Source of the DNA: Couchioplanes caeruleus
GTDB taxonomy: Bacteria > Actinomycetota > Actinomycetes > Mycobacteriales > Micromonosporaceae
DNA length: 64,000 bases
Assembly: GCF_003751945.1 (NCBI RefSeq)
Contig: NZ_RJKL01000001.1
Coordinates: 3,782,001 to 3,846,000 of the forward strand
Direction of reading: 5' to 3'
The position numbers were made by a program, and so were the translations under genes. Below are positions 17,302 to 25,179 of the stretch, in pieces (within the stretch, counting starts at the first letter, position 1; every line of letters starts with the position of its first letter). The notes under the pieces are model-generated. The model was given only the letters and a program-made list of their open reading frames with translations. It did not search any database and was not told where the DNA came from.

Positions 17302-17655
17302 TCAGACCGGGGGTGGGTCACGGTGGCTACGGGCCTCGCTGGCCCGCCGCAGCGCCTGGATGTACTTCGGCAGCTCCGCGGCGGCGCGCTCCAACTGCCC
17401 CGGCGCGAGCTGGTCCACGAAGATCGCGTCCACGACCTCCTGCATCAGTTCGTCCGGCAGCTCGCCGACCCGCCGCTCGGGAATCCGCTGCCAGATGCGG
17501 ATCACCCGCAACCGGGACCGGATCAGCGCGAGGGTGCGTTCGAGGTCGGCGATCGCCTTGTCGGCACGGGCGGCGTCCACGACCAGCCGGCCCTGGTTGG
17601 CCAGGGTGAGGAAAAGTTCCCCGGCGAAGGGAAGCGGAGAGGTGTCGCCGCTCAT
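17302..17655 (-). CDS. Small helical conserved-type hypothetical protein
   Basis: This 117-residue soluble protein begins MSGDTSPLPFAGELFLTLAN at ATG 17655, behind GAGAGGGG. It is predicted to be almost wholly helical, with a heptad-like central segment (DLERTLALIRSRLRVIRIW) and a C-terminal ELPKYIQALRRAS helix. No family was recognised. It lies upstream of the LuxR-type gene on the same strand and divergent from the AfsR-type gene, so a regulatory or partner role is possible but unproven. Confidence 0.6.
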   Translation of the reverse strand: MSGDTSPLPFAGELFLTLANQGRLVVDAARADKAIADLERTLALIRSRLRVIRIWQRIPERRVGELPDELMQEVVDAIFVDQLAPGQLERAAAELPKYIQALRRASEARSHRDPPPV

Positions 17656-18057
17656 GCGTTCCCCTCTCGTCAAGCTGCCCGTCGAGAGTCCACCAGAGCC
17701 GGCCGCGGCCCGGGAACCCTCGGGTGCCCGAAGTGCCCCACTCGACCGGCATCTCTGCCCCGGACGTCGGATGCGCCGGCCCTTCGAGGGTGATAATCGA
17801 GCGGTGCATGTCGATCGATTCGCCGGGCGAGAATCATGAATAGCGCTCACGACGGATGCGCAAACTATCGACGGCGACGATATGCTTTCCGGCGCGTGCC
17901 ACATGATCAGCTTGCGGGCGTCGGCTAGAAACGACCCGTCGGGCGACGAGGCAGCGGTTCCATCTGACGGGGGACGTCGGAGGGCGGAGGACGTAGGTCG
18001 GACGTTCGACCCGCCGAGCTGTCGGGAGCAATCCCACGACCACGAGATTGGGTAGCC
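17656..18057. other. Divergent intergenic region before the AfsR-type gene
   Basis: These 402 bp hold no coding sequence I can support. An inverted repeat, GGTCG and CGACC with a 6-nt spacer, occupies 17996-18011 and is a possible operator. The remainder is GC-rich with a few TA-rich spots that may be promoter elements. Confidence 0.45.
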
Positions 18058-20430
18058 ATGGCGGCAGCGCATGAAGGCATGGACCTTCGCCTGCTAGGAC
18101 CCTTCCGGGCATGGCGGGACGAGGCCGAACTACCGCTCGGTTCGGCGCGCCGGGCGGCTGTCCTCGCCGTACTGGCCCTGCACGCCGGGCACGCCGTCTC
18201 CCGTCAGCAACTCGTCACCGCACTGTGGGGGGACGATCCGCCGGCGAGCGCCATCGGCAATGTCTACACGTACGTGTCCACACTGCGTCGGGTGCTCGAA
18301 CCCGACCGCGACCGGTGGTCCGCGGGGCAGTTGCTCACCTCCGGCGGCGGCGCGTATTGCCTGCACGTCCGGCCGGAGCATGTGGACGCGTTCCGCTTCG
18401 AGGGCCTCCGCGAGGAGAGCCGCCGACACCGCGCCGCCGGCGACCGGCTCGCCGAGCTGACCGTGTTGGAGGCCGCTCAGGGACTCTGGCACGGTGAGGC
18501 CCTGTCCGGGCTGCCCGGGCCGTACGCCGAGGCCCAGCGCCTGCGCCTGGCCGAGCTCCGCCTGGCCACGGCCGAACGTCACGCCGCGCTCCTCATCGAG
18601 CTGGGACGCAACGACCAGGCGGTCGCCGCGCTGCGTGCGCTGGTGGGCGCGTACCCGTTGCAGGAGACGCTGCACGGCATGCTGATGACCGCCCTGCAGG
18701 CCACCGGCCGGGCGGCCGAGGCGCTGCGCGTGCACGACGACCTGAGCAGAGCGCTGCGCGAGGAAGCCGGCACCGAGCCGAGCGCACCCCTGCGCGCCGC
18801 ACGCCGGCGCCTCCTGACGCAGGACCGACCGGCGGCCCTCCGACCGGCAGCTCCCCGACCGGCAGCTCCCCGACCGGCGGTGTGCCCGTCTGCCCCGGCC
18901 GGCGATCCGGTGACGCTGGTGGGGCGCGACGCCGAGCTGGCGCTGCTGCGGTGCGCGGTCGCCGACGTCGCCGCCGGCCACGGTGGCAACATCCGGGTCG
19001 AGGGCGCGCCGGGGCTGGGCAAATCGGCGTTGCTGACCGTGGCGCTGCGGGCCGGCGTGCCGCCCGGCTGCCGCACCGGCTGGGGCGCCGGCGACGAACT
19101 GGCCCGCCGCATGCCGCTCGGCGTCCTGCTGGAGTGCATGGAGTCCGCGATGTCCGGCGACGCCCCGCGCGAGCTGGTGCGCCGGCTCTTCATGGTGGCC
19201 GCGGACGCCATCGACGGACCGCACCCGCGCACCGTCGAACGCGCCGTCGACCTGGTCCGCCAGGCCGCCGCCTCACCGCTGATCCTCGTCGCCGATGACC
19301 TCCAGCGCGCGGACCCCACCACGCTGCGGGTCTGGAGCGCGCTGCACGACCTGACCGGCGAGCTTCCGCTCCTGCTGGTCGCGTCCGCGCGGCCGGGGTC
19401 ACCGGAACTGCTCGGCATCCCGGCTGACAACGTCGTCACCCTCGCCCCGCTGGCGCCGGGCGAGGCGGCTGCGCTGGTCCGGGCGGTCGCACCCGGGCAC
19501 CGGGAACCGCCGACCCTGCGCCGGCTGCTCGCCGACGCCGGCGGCAACCCCTACTACCTGCGCCACCTTGCGACGAGCACGCGCGACGGCGGCGACTACC
19601 GCGACGCTCCCTCGGCCGAGCTCGTGGCCGCTGTGAACGCCCACCTTGCGGCGTTCGGCGAGAGCACCCGCCACATCCTGCGGGCCTGCGCGTTCCTCGG
19701 CGGGTCCTGCACCCTCGCCGAGGCGGCCTCGGTCACCGGCCGCGCCTCCGCCGAACTGGCCCGCGCCGTCGCGCCGGCGCGGGCCGCCGGCGTGCTGGTC
19801 GACGACCCCGACACCCTGGCGTTCCGCCACCACATCGTGGCGCGGGTGCTGCACGAGAGCACCCCGGCGGCGTTGCGCATCACGCTGCACCGGTCCTTCG
19901 CCGAGAAGATCGCCGAGCTCGGCGGCCCGCCCGAGAAAGTGGTCGCGCAGTTGCTCGCCGGCCCGGTGCCGCTGGACGCGGGTGTGAGCCGCTGGCTCAT
20001 CCGGCACATCGGACAGCTCGCCGTACGCGCACCGCGGGCGGCGGTCACCATGCTGCGCCGGGTGCGCTCGGAGTTCGCCCTCGACGAGGCCACCCGGCTG
20101 CACCTGACCGCCTGGCTGGCCCGAATGCTCTACGGGCAGGGCGAGAACGCGGTGGTGGACGCGGGCTGGGTGGTCGCCCGCACCACCGACCTGGATCTGG
20201 AAGCCGAGATGCAGTGGATCATCGCGTGCAGCCACGACCGGCATCGCGACCATTCCGCCGCCGCCGACGTGGCCCGCGCCGCGCTGAGCACCCGCCGGTA
20301 TCCGGAGCTCTGGCTCGGCCGGTTCCGGCTGCTGATCGACCGGCTCCGGCCGCACCTGTCCGGTGAGCCGACCGCGCCGGAGCTGAGCAGGTCGGAGCTG
20401 TTCGGGGACTACGTTCCTGTCACCCGTTGA
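18058..20430 (+). CDS. AfsR/SARP-type transcriptional regulator with ATPase domain
   Basis: This 790-residue protein has an OmpR-like winged helix at 1-100 (MDLRLLGPFRAW, VSRQQLVTALWGDDPPASAIGNVYTYVSTLRR in pieces), then a bacterial transcriptional activator domain at about 105-250. A Pro-Ala linker (three near-identical RPAAP units) follows. A large ATPase domain has Walker A EGAPGLGKSALL with Lys322 and Walker B LILVADDLQRAD. AfsR-type regulators activate secondary metabolism or differentiation genes. ATG 18058 lacks a strong Shine-Dalgarno; ATG 18079 is possible. Compared with the next gene it lacks the long C-terminal TPR-like part. It is 29 bp upstream of its paralogue and probably in the same operon. 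Confidence 0.9.
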   Translation: MAAAHEGMDLRLLGPFRAWRDEAELPLGSARRAAVLAVLALHAGHAVSRQQLVTALWGDDPPASAIGNVYTYVSTLRRVLEPDRDRWSAGQLLTSGGGAYCLHVRPEHVDAFRFEGLREESRRHRAAGDRLAELTVLEAAQGLWHGEALSGLPGPYAEAQRLRLAELRLATAERHAALLIELGRNDQAVAALRALVGAYPLQETLHGMLMTALQATGRAAEALRVHDDLSRALREEAGTEPSAPLRAARRRLLTQDRPAALRPAAPRPAAPRPAVCPSAPAGDPVTLVGRDAELALLRCAVADVAAGHGGNIRVEGAPGLGKSALLTVALRAGVPPGCRTGWGAGDELARRMPLGVLLECMESAMSGDAPRELVRRLFMVAADAIDGPHPRTVERAVDLVRQAAASPLILVADDLQRADPTTLRVWSALHDLTGELPLLLVASARPGSPELLGIPADNVVTLAPLAPGEAAALVRAVAPGHREPPTLRRLLADAGGNPYYLRHLATSTRDGGDYRDAPSAELVAAVNAHLAAFGESTRHILRACAFLGGSCTLAEAASVTGRASAELARAVAPARAAGVLVDDPDTLAFRHHIVARVLHESTPAALRITLHRSFAEKIAELGGPPEKVVAQLLAGPVPLDAGVSRWLIRHIGQLAVRAPRAAVTMLRRVRSEFALDEATRLHLTAWLARMLYGQGENAVVDAGWVVARTTDLDLEAEMQWIIACSHDRHRDHSAAADVARAALSTRRYPELWLGRFRLLIDRLRPHLSGEPTAPELSRSELFGDYVPVTR

Positions 20431-20459
20431 CGAGCCGCCGCCGAGAAATCGGAGGAGAG

Positions 20460-23400
20460 ATGCCGGACTCCCCGCACGAGACGCTCCGGGTGTCGGTGCT
20501 CGGCCCGGTCCGCGCCTGGTACGGCGACCGCGAACTGCACCTCGGCCCGGCCCGCCAACGCGCCCTCTTCGCCGTCCTGGTGGCCGACGCCAACCGCCTG
20601 GTGAGCCGCGACGACATCATCGGCGCGGTCTGGGGCACGACGCCGCCGGCGACGGCTCCGGGCAACGTCTACACCTACATCTCCGGGCTGCGCCGGGCGC
20701 TCGCGCCGGGACGGGACCGCAGCGCCGCCGTCGAGGTGCTCACCTCGGGCCCGAACGGGTACTCGCTGCGGATCGCGGCGGGCCACCTGGACAGCGACCG
20801 GTACGAGCAGCTCTGCGCCGAGGCCGGCGAGCTGCATGAGGCGGGCGACGTGGCGGCCGCGGCGGCCCGGCTCGACGAGGCCCGCCGGCTGTGGCACGGC
20901 GAGGCGTACGCCGGCCTCACCGGCGACCGCATCGAGCTGGAGCGCACCCGCCTCACCGAGCGGCGCCTGGCCGCGGCCGAGCGGCAGGCCCGCATCGCCA
21001 TGGAGCTGAACGACGACGGCTTGATCGGCGACCTGGCCGGCCTGGTCCGCGACTATCCGCTGCACGAGCCGTTGCACGAGCTGCTGATGCTCGCGCTGTA
21101 TCGGGCCGGGCGACCCGCGGAGGCGCTGGAAGCGTTCCAGGCGGCCCGCCGGACCCTCGTCACCGAGCTGAGCGTCGAGCCCGGCCCGCGGCTGCGGGCG
21201 CTGCAGCGCCGGGTCCTGGACGGCTCGGTGGCCGGCGACGAGGCACCGACACGGGGGCTGACGGTCGTACCCACCCAGGTCGCCCAGGCCATCCGCGAAG
21301 GCATCGCGGAACAACCGCTCTTCGGGCGCGCCGACGAGGTCGCGCTGTTGCGCAACCTGACCCGGCGGGCCGCGGAGGGCCACGGCGCGGCGGTCTGGAT
21401 CGAGGGCGAGCCCGGCATCGGCAAGACCGAGCTCCTGACCCGCGCGCTGTCCGATGCGAACGCGGAAGGCTGCCGGCTCTGCTGGGGAGTAGCCGACGAA
21501 CTGGACCAGCACGTGCCGTTGCAGGTGGTGACCCGGGCGCTGGGGCTGGCGTCGCCCTCGGCGGATCCGCGCCGGGCGGCCGACGCCTTCGACCTGCACG
21601 CGGCATCCGCCGGCGGCTGCGACGACGGTGGCCCGGGGATCGCGGCGGAGCGCATCCTGGCGTACCTGCGAACGACGTGCGCGACCACTCCCGTCGTTCT
21701 GGTCGTCGACGACCTGCAGTGGGCCGACGAGGCCACCGTGCTGCTCTGGGACCGCCTGGTCACGGCCACCCGCCACCTGCCGCTGCTGCTGGTGGCGGCC
21801 ACCCGGCCCGAGCCGAACGGGCGGGACCTGACGCGGTTGCGCCACAGCGTACGGCTGCGCGACGGTCACGTGCTGGTCCTGGACGCGCTGCCGCCGGAGG
21901 AGACGGAGGAGCTGATCGCCGCGGTCGTCGGGGCCCCGGTCGGCCCCCACCTTCGCGCGGTGGTCGGCCACTCCGGCGGCAACCCGCTGTGCGCGCGAGA
22001 GATGGCCGCGGCACTGGTGCGCCGGGGCGTCGTGGCGGTGACCGGCGGCCGCGCGGACATCGACGCGTCGGTGCCGGTCGAGACGCCGGAATCGCTGCTC
22101 GCGGTCGTACGGACCACTCTGGACTTCCTCGGCGAGGACACTCAGGAGGTGCTCCGGATGGCCGCGCTGCTGGGCGCGGAGTTCGCCGTCGAGGACGTGG
22201 TGGCGGTGACCGGCCGTACGCCGTTCGAGCTGGTTCCCCATCTGGAGGAGGCGCTCGCCGCGAACGTCGTGGTCAACTCGGGCTGCGATCTGGCGTTCCG
22301 GCACCCGTTCCTGCGCGCGGCCCTGTACGACAGCATCCCGCGTACGGTCCGCACCCTGCTGCACCGCAGGACCGCCGAGGTGCTCGCCCGCGGCGGCAGC
22401 CCCGTGACCCGGGTCGCGGAGCAACTCGCCGCGGAGACGCCCGTGGTCGACGAATGGGTGGTGTCCTGGCTCGCCGAACACCACGCCGAGGTGGTCAAGC
22501 GGGTGCCCGAGATCGCCTGCACGCTGATCCGCCGGGTGCTGGGCACCGGACTGCCGAGCCCGGCACAGCGCGAGCGACTGCTGATCGCGCTGGTCAAGCT
22601 CGACTTCCGCTACGGGCGGTACCCCATCGAGGAGGCCCAGGAGGCCCACGCGATCGCCACCGATCGCTCGGACCGGGCCGAGACGCTGCATCTTCTGGCC
22701 GCCATGCGGTTCCGTCGTGGCCACACCGTGGCGGCCATCACCCTGCTGACCGGCGCGGTGGAGGATCCGGACGCGCCGGAGATCTGGCGGACCCGGCATC
22801 GGATGCTGCTGGCGAACTTCCGCCGGGGCTCCCTGGACGACCTGGACCGGGCCGACGCGCGGGCCCGGCAGGTGCACGAGGAGGCCCTGGCCGCGGCCCG
22901 ACCGTACGAAGCCGCGTTCGCGTTGCAGACGACGTGGCTCACGAACTCCATCCGGCGCGACCACGAACGGGCCCTGGAGTACGTCGACCGCGCACTGGAC
23001 ATCATGCGCGACCACGCGTCTTTCGCCGGTATGTACTTCGACCTGCTGGACAACCGGATGTTCACTTTGCAGAACCTCGATCGCCTCGACGAGGCCGAGC
23101 GCACCCTGCGGGAGGCGGCGCTGTTCGCGATCCGGCACCGGATTCCGGCCAGCCTGCAGGTGGCATCCGCGGTGCAGTACTACTGGCTGGGTCGCTGGGA
23201 CGACGCGACCGCCGAGGTCAGCGCGGTGGCCGACGACGCGCCCGGCATCACCTTCCTGGGCATGCGGGAGCCCGGGGCCGTGACGATGCTGTTGCACGGG
23301 GTCGCGGCGCTGATCGCCGGGCATCGCCAGGACCAGGGTCTGGCCGCGGCCCATCTGGACGCGGCCAATGCTCTGCCGGTCACCGACGCCGAGCGGGAGA

Positions 23401-23939
23401 GCTGCGACTTCCTGCTGGTCGCCCGCGCGCTCGTCGCGGAGCAGCAGGGGCGTCCCGGCGACGCGCTGGACGAGATGGCGCCGCTGCTCACCCCCCAGTA
23501 CGCCCCGATGATGCTGCGCCACCAATGGCTGCCCGACGCCCTGCGGCTGGCCCTGCGGCTCGGGCGGGGCGAGGTGGCCGAGCGTGCCGCGGCGATCTGC
23601 GCCATGGAGGCCCGCAAGGAGGTACGGCCGGCCCGCGCGTACGCGGCCGCGGCCCGTTGCCGGGCGCTGATGACCGGAGACCCGGCGCCGGCGTTGCAGG
23701 CCGCCGGCCACTACCGGGCGGTCGGTCGGGTTCCCGAGCTCGCGGCCGCGCTCGAGGATGCCGCGGTGCTGCTCGCCGCCGCCCGACGCCCGCACGAGTC
23801 GGCGCGGGTCGGCGCCGAGGCGGCCGAGCTCTACACCGTGCTCGGCGCGCGGTGGGATCTGCACCGCACCCGGGAGCGGCTGGACGAGTACGGCATCGAC
23901 GTCCGGCGCGGCCCGGCAGCCACCGGCACCGTCCGCTGA
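20460..23939 (+). CDS. AfsR/SARP-type regulator with ATPase and C-terminal TPR-like region
   Basis: This 1,159-residue paralogue of the preceding gene starts at ATG 20460 behind GGAGG 4 nt away. The order is winged helix (LRVSVLGPVRAWYGDRELHL), activator domain, ATPase with Walker A EGEPGIGKTELL (Lys322) and Walker B VVLVVDDLQWAD, then about 500 residues of TPR-like helical repeats. Such TPR arrays usually bind ligands or partner proteins. No biosynthetic gene cluster flanks the pair, so the targets are unknown. The downstream neighbour is the furanose-type ABC operon, 123 bp away with its own palindromic site, so read-through control is possible but not indicated. Confidence 0.9.
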   Translation: MPDSPHETLRVSVLGPVRAWYGDRELHLGPARQRALFAVLVADANRLVSRDDIIGAVWGTTPPATAPGNVYTYISGLRRALAPGRDRSAAVEVLTSGPNGYSLRIAAGHLDSDRYEQLCAEAGELHEAGDVAAAAARLDEARRLWHGEAYAGLTGDRIELERTRLTERRLAAAERQARIAMELNDDGLIGDLAGLVRDYPLHEPLHELLMLALYRAGRPAEALEAFQAARRTLVTELSVEPGPRLRALQRRVLDGSVAGDEAPTRGLTVVPTQVAQAIREGIAEQPLFGRADEVALLRNLTRRAAEGHGAAVWIEGEPGIGKTELLTRALSDANAEGCRLCWGVADELDQHVPLQVVTRALGLASPSADPRRAADAFDLHAASAGGCDDGGPGIAAERILAYLRTTCATTPVVLVVDDLQWADEATVLLWDRLVTATRHLPLLLVAATRPEPNGRDLTRLRHSVRLRDGHVLVLDALPPEETEELIAAVVGAPVGPHLRAVVGHSGGNPLCAREMAAALVRRGVVAVTGGRADIDASVPVETPESLLAVVRTTLDFLGEDTQEVLRMAALLGAEFAVEDVVAVTGRTPFELVPHLEEALAANVVVNSGCDLAFRHPFLRAALYDSIPRTVRTLLHRRTAEVLARGGSPVTRVAEQLAAETPVVDEWVVSWLAEHHAEVVKRVPEIACTLIRRVLGTGLPSPAQRERLLIALVKLDFRYGRYPIEEAQEAHAIATDRSDRAETLHLLAAMRFRRGHTVAAITLLTGAVEDPDAPEIWRTRHRMLLANFRRGSLDDLDRADARARQVHEEALAAARPYEAAFALQTTWLTNSIRRDHERALEYVDRALDIMRDHASFAGMYFDLLDNRMFTLQNLDRLDEAERTLREAALFAIRHRIPASLQVASAVQYYWLGRWDDATAEVSAVADDAPGITFLGMREPGAVTMLLHGVAALIAGHRQDQGLAAAHLDAANALPVTDAERESCDFLLVARALVAEQQGRPGDALDEMAPLLTPQYAPMMLRHQWLPDALRLALRLGRGEVAERAAAICAMEARKEVRPARAYAAAARCRALMTGDPAPALQAAGHYRAVGRVPELAAALEDAAVLLAAARRPHESARVGAEAAELYTVLGARWDLHRTRERLDEYGIDVRRGPAATGTVR

Positions 23940-23958
23940 GGACTGCCACGTTCATTTC

Positions 23959-23974
23959 TGGTCGGTTACGACCA
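23959..23974. promoter_or_regulatory. Palindrome upstream of sugar operon
   Basis: TGGTCG-GTTA-CGACCA is a 16-nt inverted repeat overlapping a second one, GGTTA and TAACC. It lies about 90 bp upstream of the binding-protein gene, followed by TTGACA at 23980. It resembles a GntR- or LacI-type operator. Confidence 0.45.
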
Positions 23975-24062
23975 TAACCTTGACAGGAAAAGTTCGATAG
24001 TGCGTGAATGTGTTTCCGTATGGAAAGACTTCGATGTCTCGTCCCATAGAGGAGCACATGCC

Positions 24063-25151
24063 ATGAGCGCCATGCCCGGCCGCTGGAGGCCTGCGGTCAT
24101 CACTCTCGGGGCAGCCCTGCTGCTGGCCGGCGCCTGCGCCAAGGCGGAGGACGGCGGCACGTCCACCGCCGGCCGGTCCGATCCCTCCGCCGGCGCGCAG
24201 GTCGTCCAGTCCGCCGCCCCGGGCGCCAAGACGTGCACGCTGGAACAGTTCGGCGGACAGAAGATCGACCTCAAGACCGCGAAGATCGGCTTCTCCCAGT
24301 CGGAGAAGGAGGCCAACCCCTTCCGCATCGCCGAGACGCAGTCCATGAAGGATGAGGCGGCCAAGCGCGGCATCCCGGCCGGCAATCTGCGGACCACCAA
24401 CGCAAATTCCCAGTTCAACAAGCAGATCAGCGATGTCGAGCAGATGATCGACTCGGGCGTGCAGCTCCTCGTCGTCGCCCCGCTGAACTCCGACGGCTGG
24501 GACTCCGTCTTCGCCAAGGCCTCGGCCAAGAAGGTGCCGATCATCACCATCGATCGCAGGATCAATGCCACCTCGTGCGCCGACTACCTGACCTTCATCG
24601 GTTCGGACTTCGAGGAGCAGGGCAAGCGCGCCGCCGACAAGATGGCCGCCGCGCTGGGCAACAAGGGCTCGGTGGCCATCCTGCTCGGCGCGCCGGGCAA
24701 CAACGTCACGACACTGCGCACCAAGGGTTTCAAGGATCAGATCGCGAAGGTCGCGCCGGGCATCACGATCGTGTTCGAACAGACCGGCCAGTTCTCCCGC
24801 GAGGAGGGCCAGAAGGTCACCGAGCAGCTCCTGCAGTCCCACTCGGCCATCAACGGCATCTACGCCGAGAACGACGAGATGGCGCTCGGCGCCCAGGTCG
24901 CGCTCAAGGGAGCGGGCAAGCGCAAGGGTGAAGTCAAGATCGTCTCCATCGACGGCACCCGCGGCGCGGTCCAGGCCATCGCCGACGGCTGGATCCACGC
25001 GGTGATCGAGTCGAACCCGCGCTTCGGCCCGCTGGCCTTCGAGACGGCGACCAAGTTCTTCGCCGGCGAGCCCATCCCCTCCGACATCATCATCAGCGAT
25101 CGCGAGTACGACGAGAGCAACGCCAAAACCGATCTGAACAGCGCCTACTGA
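24063..25151 (+). CDS. Sugar ABC transporter substrate-binding lipoprotein, YtfQ-like
   Basis: This 362-residue periplasmic-binding protein family 1/4 member is anchored by a lipobox near LLLAGAC, Cys about residue 22. The mature start TAKIGFSQSEKEANPFRIAE and the segments LLVVAPLNSDGWDSV and PIITIDRRINA match YtfQ-type galactofuranose-binding proteins. It delivers a monosaccharide, likely a furanose, to the permeases encoded 5 kb downstream. ATG 24063 follows GGAG by 8 nt; ATG 24058 hits a stop immediately. It is the first gene of a five-gene operon. Confidence 0.9.
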   Translation: MSAMPGRWRPAVITLGAALLLAGACAKAEDGGTSTAGRSDPSAGAQVVQSAAPGAKTCTLEQFGGQKIDLKTAKIGFSQSEKEANPFRIAETQSMKDEAAKRGIPAGNLRTTNANSQFNKQISDVEQMIDSGVQLLVVAPLNSDGWDSVFAKASAKKVPIITIDRRINATSCADYLTFIGSDFEEQGKRAADKMAAALGNKGSVAILLGAPGNNVTTLRTKGFKDQIAKVAPGITIVFEQTGQFSREEGQKVTEQLLQSHSAINGIYAENDEMALGAQVALKGAGKRKGEVKIVSIDGTRGAVQAIADGWIHAVIESNPRFGPLAFETATKFFAGEPIPSDIIISDREYDESNAKTDLNSAY

Positions 25152-25179
25152 GGCTCCTCACCGGAGAAGGAGGACCGCC

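Noticed and set aside
20409..23864. A 1,151-codon open frame antisense to the second AfsR-type gene.
   Set aside because: High-GC shadow frame: composition is His/Arg/Gln-rich with no recognisable domain, while the + strand encodes clear Walker motifs.
18058..23939. A secondary-metabolite biosynthetic gene cluster signalled by the AfsR-type regulators.
   Set aside because: No synthase, ligase module or tailoring genes occur nearby; neighbours are sugar uptake and D-Ala genes.
23980..24001. TTGACA with GATAGT as a sigma-70 promoter.
   Set aside because: The spacing is only 10 nt, well short of 16-18, so only the -35-like hexamer is noted.
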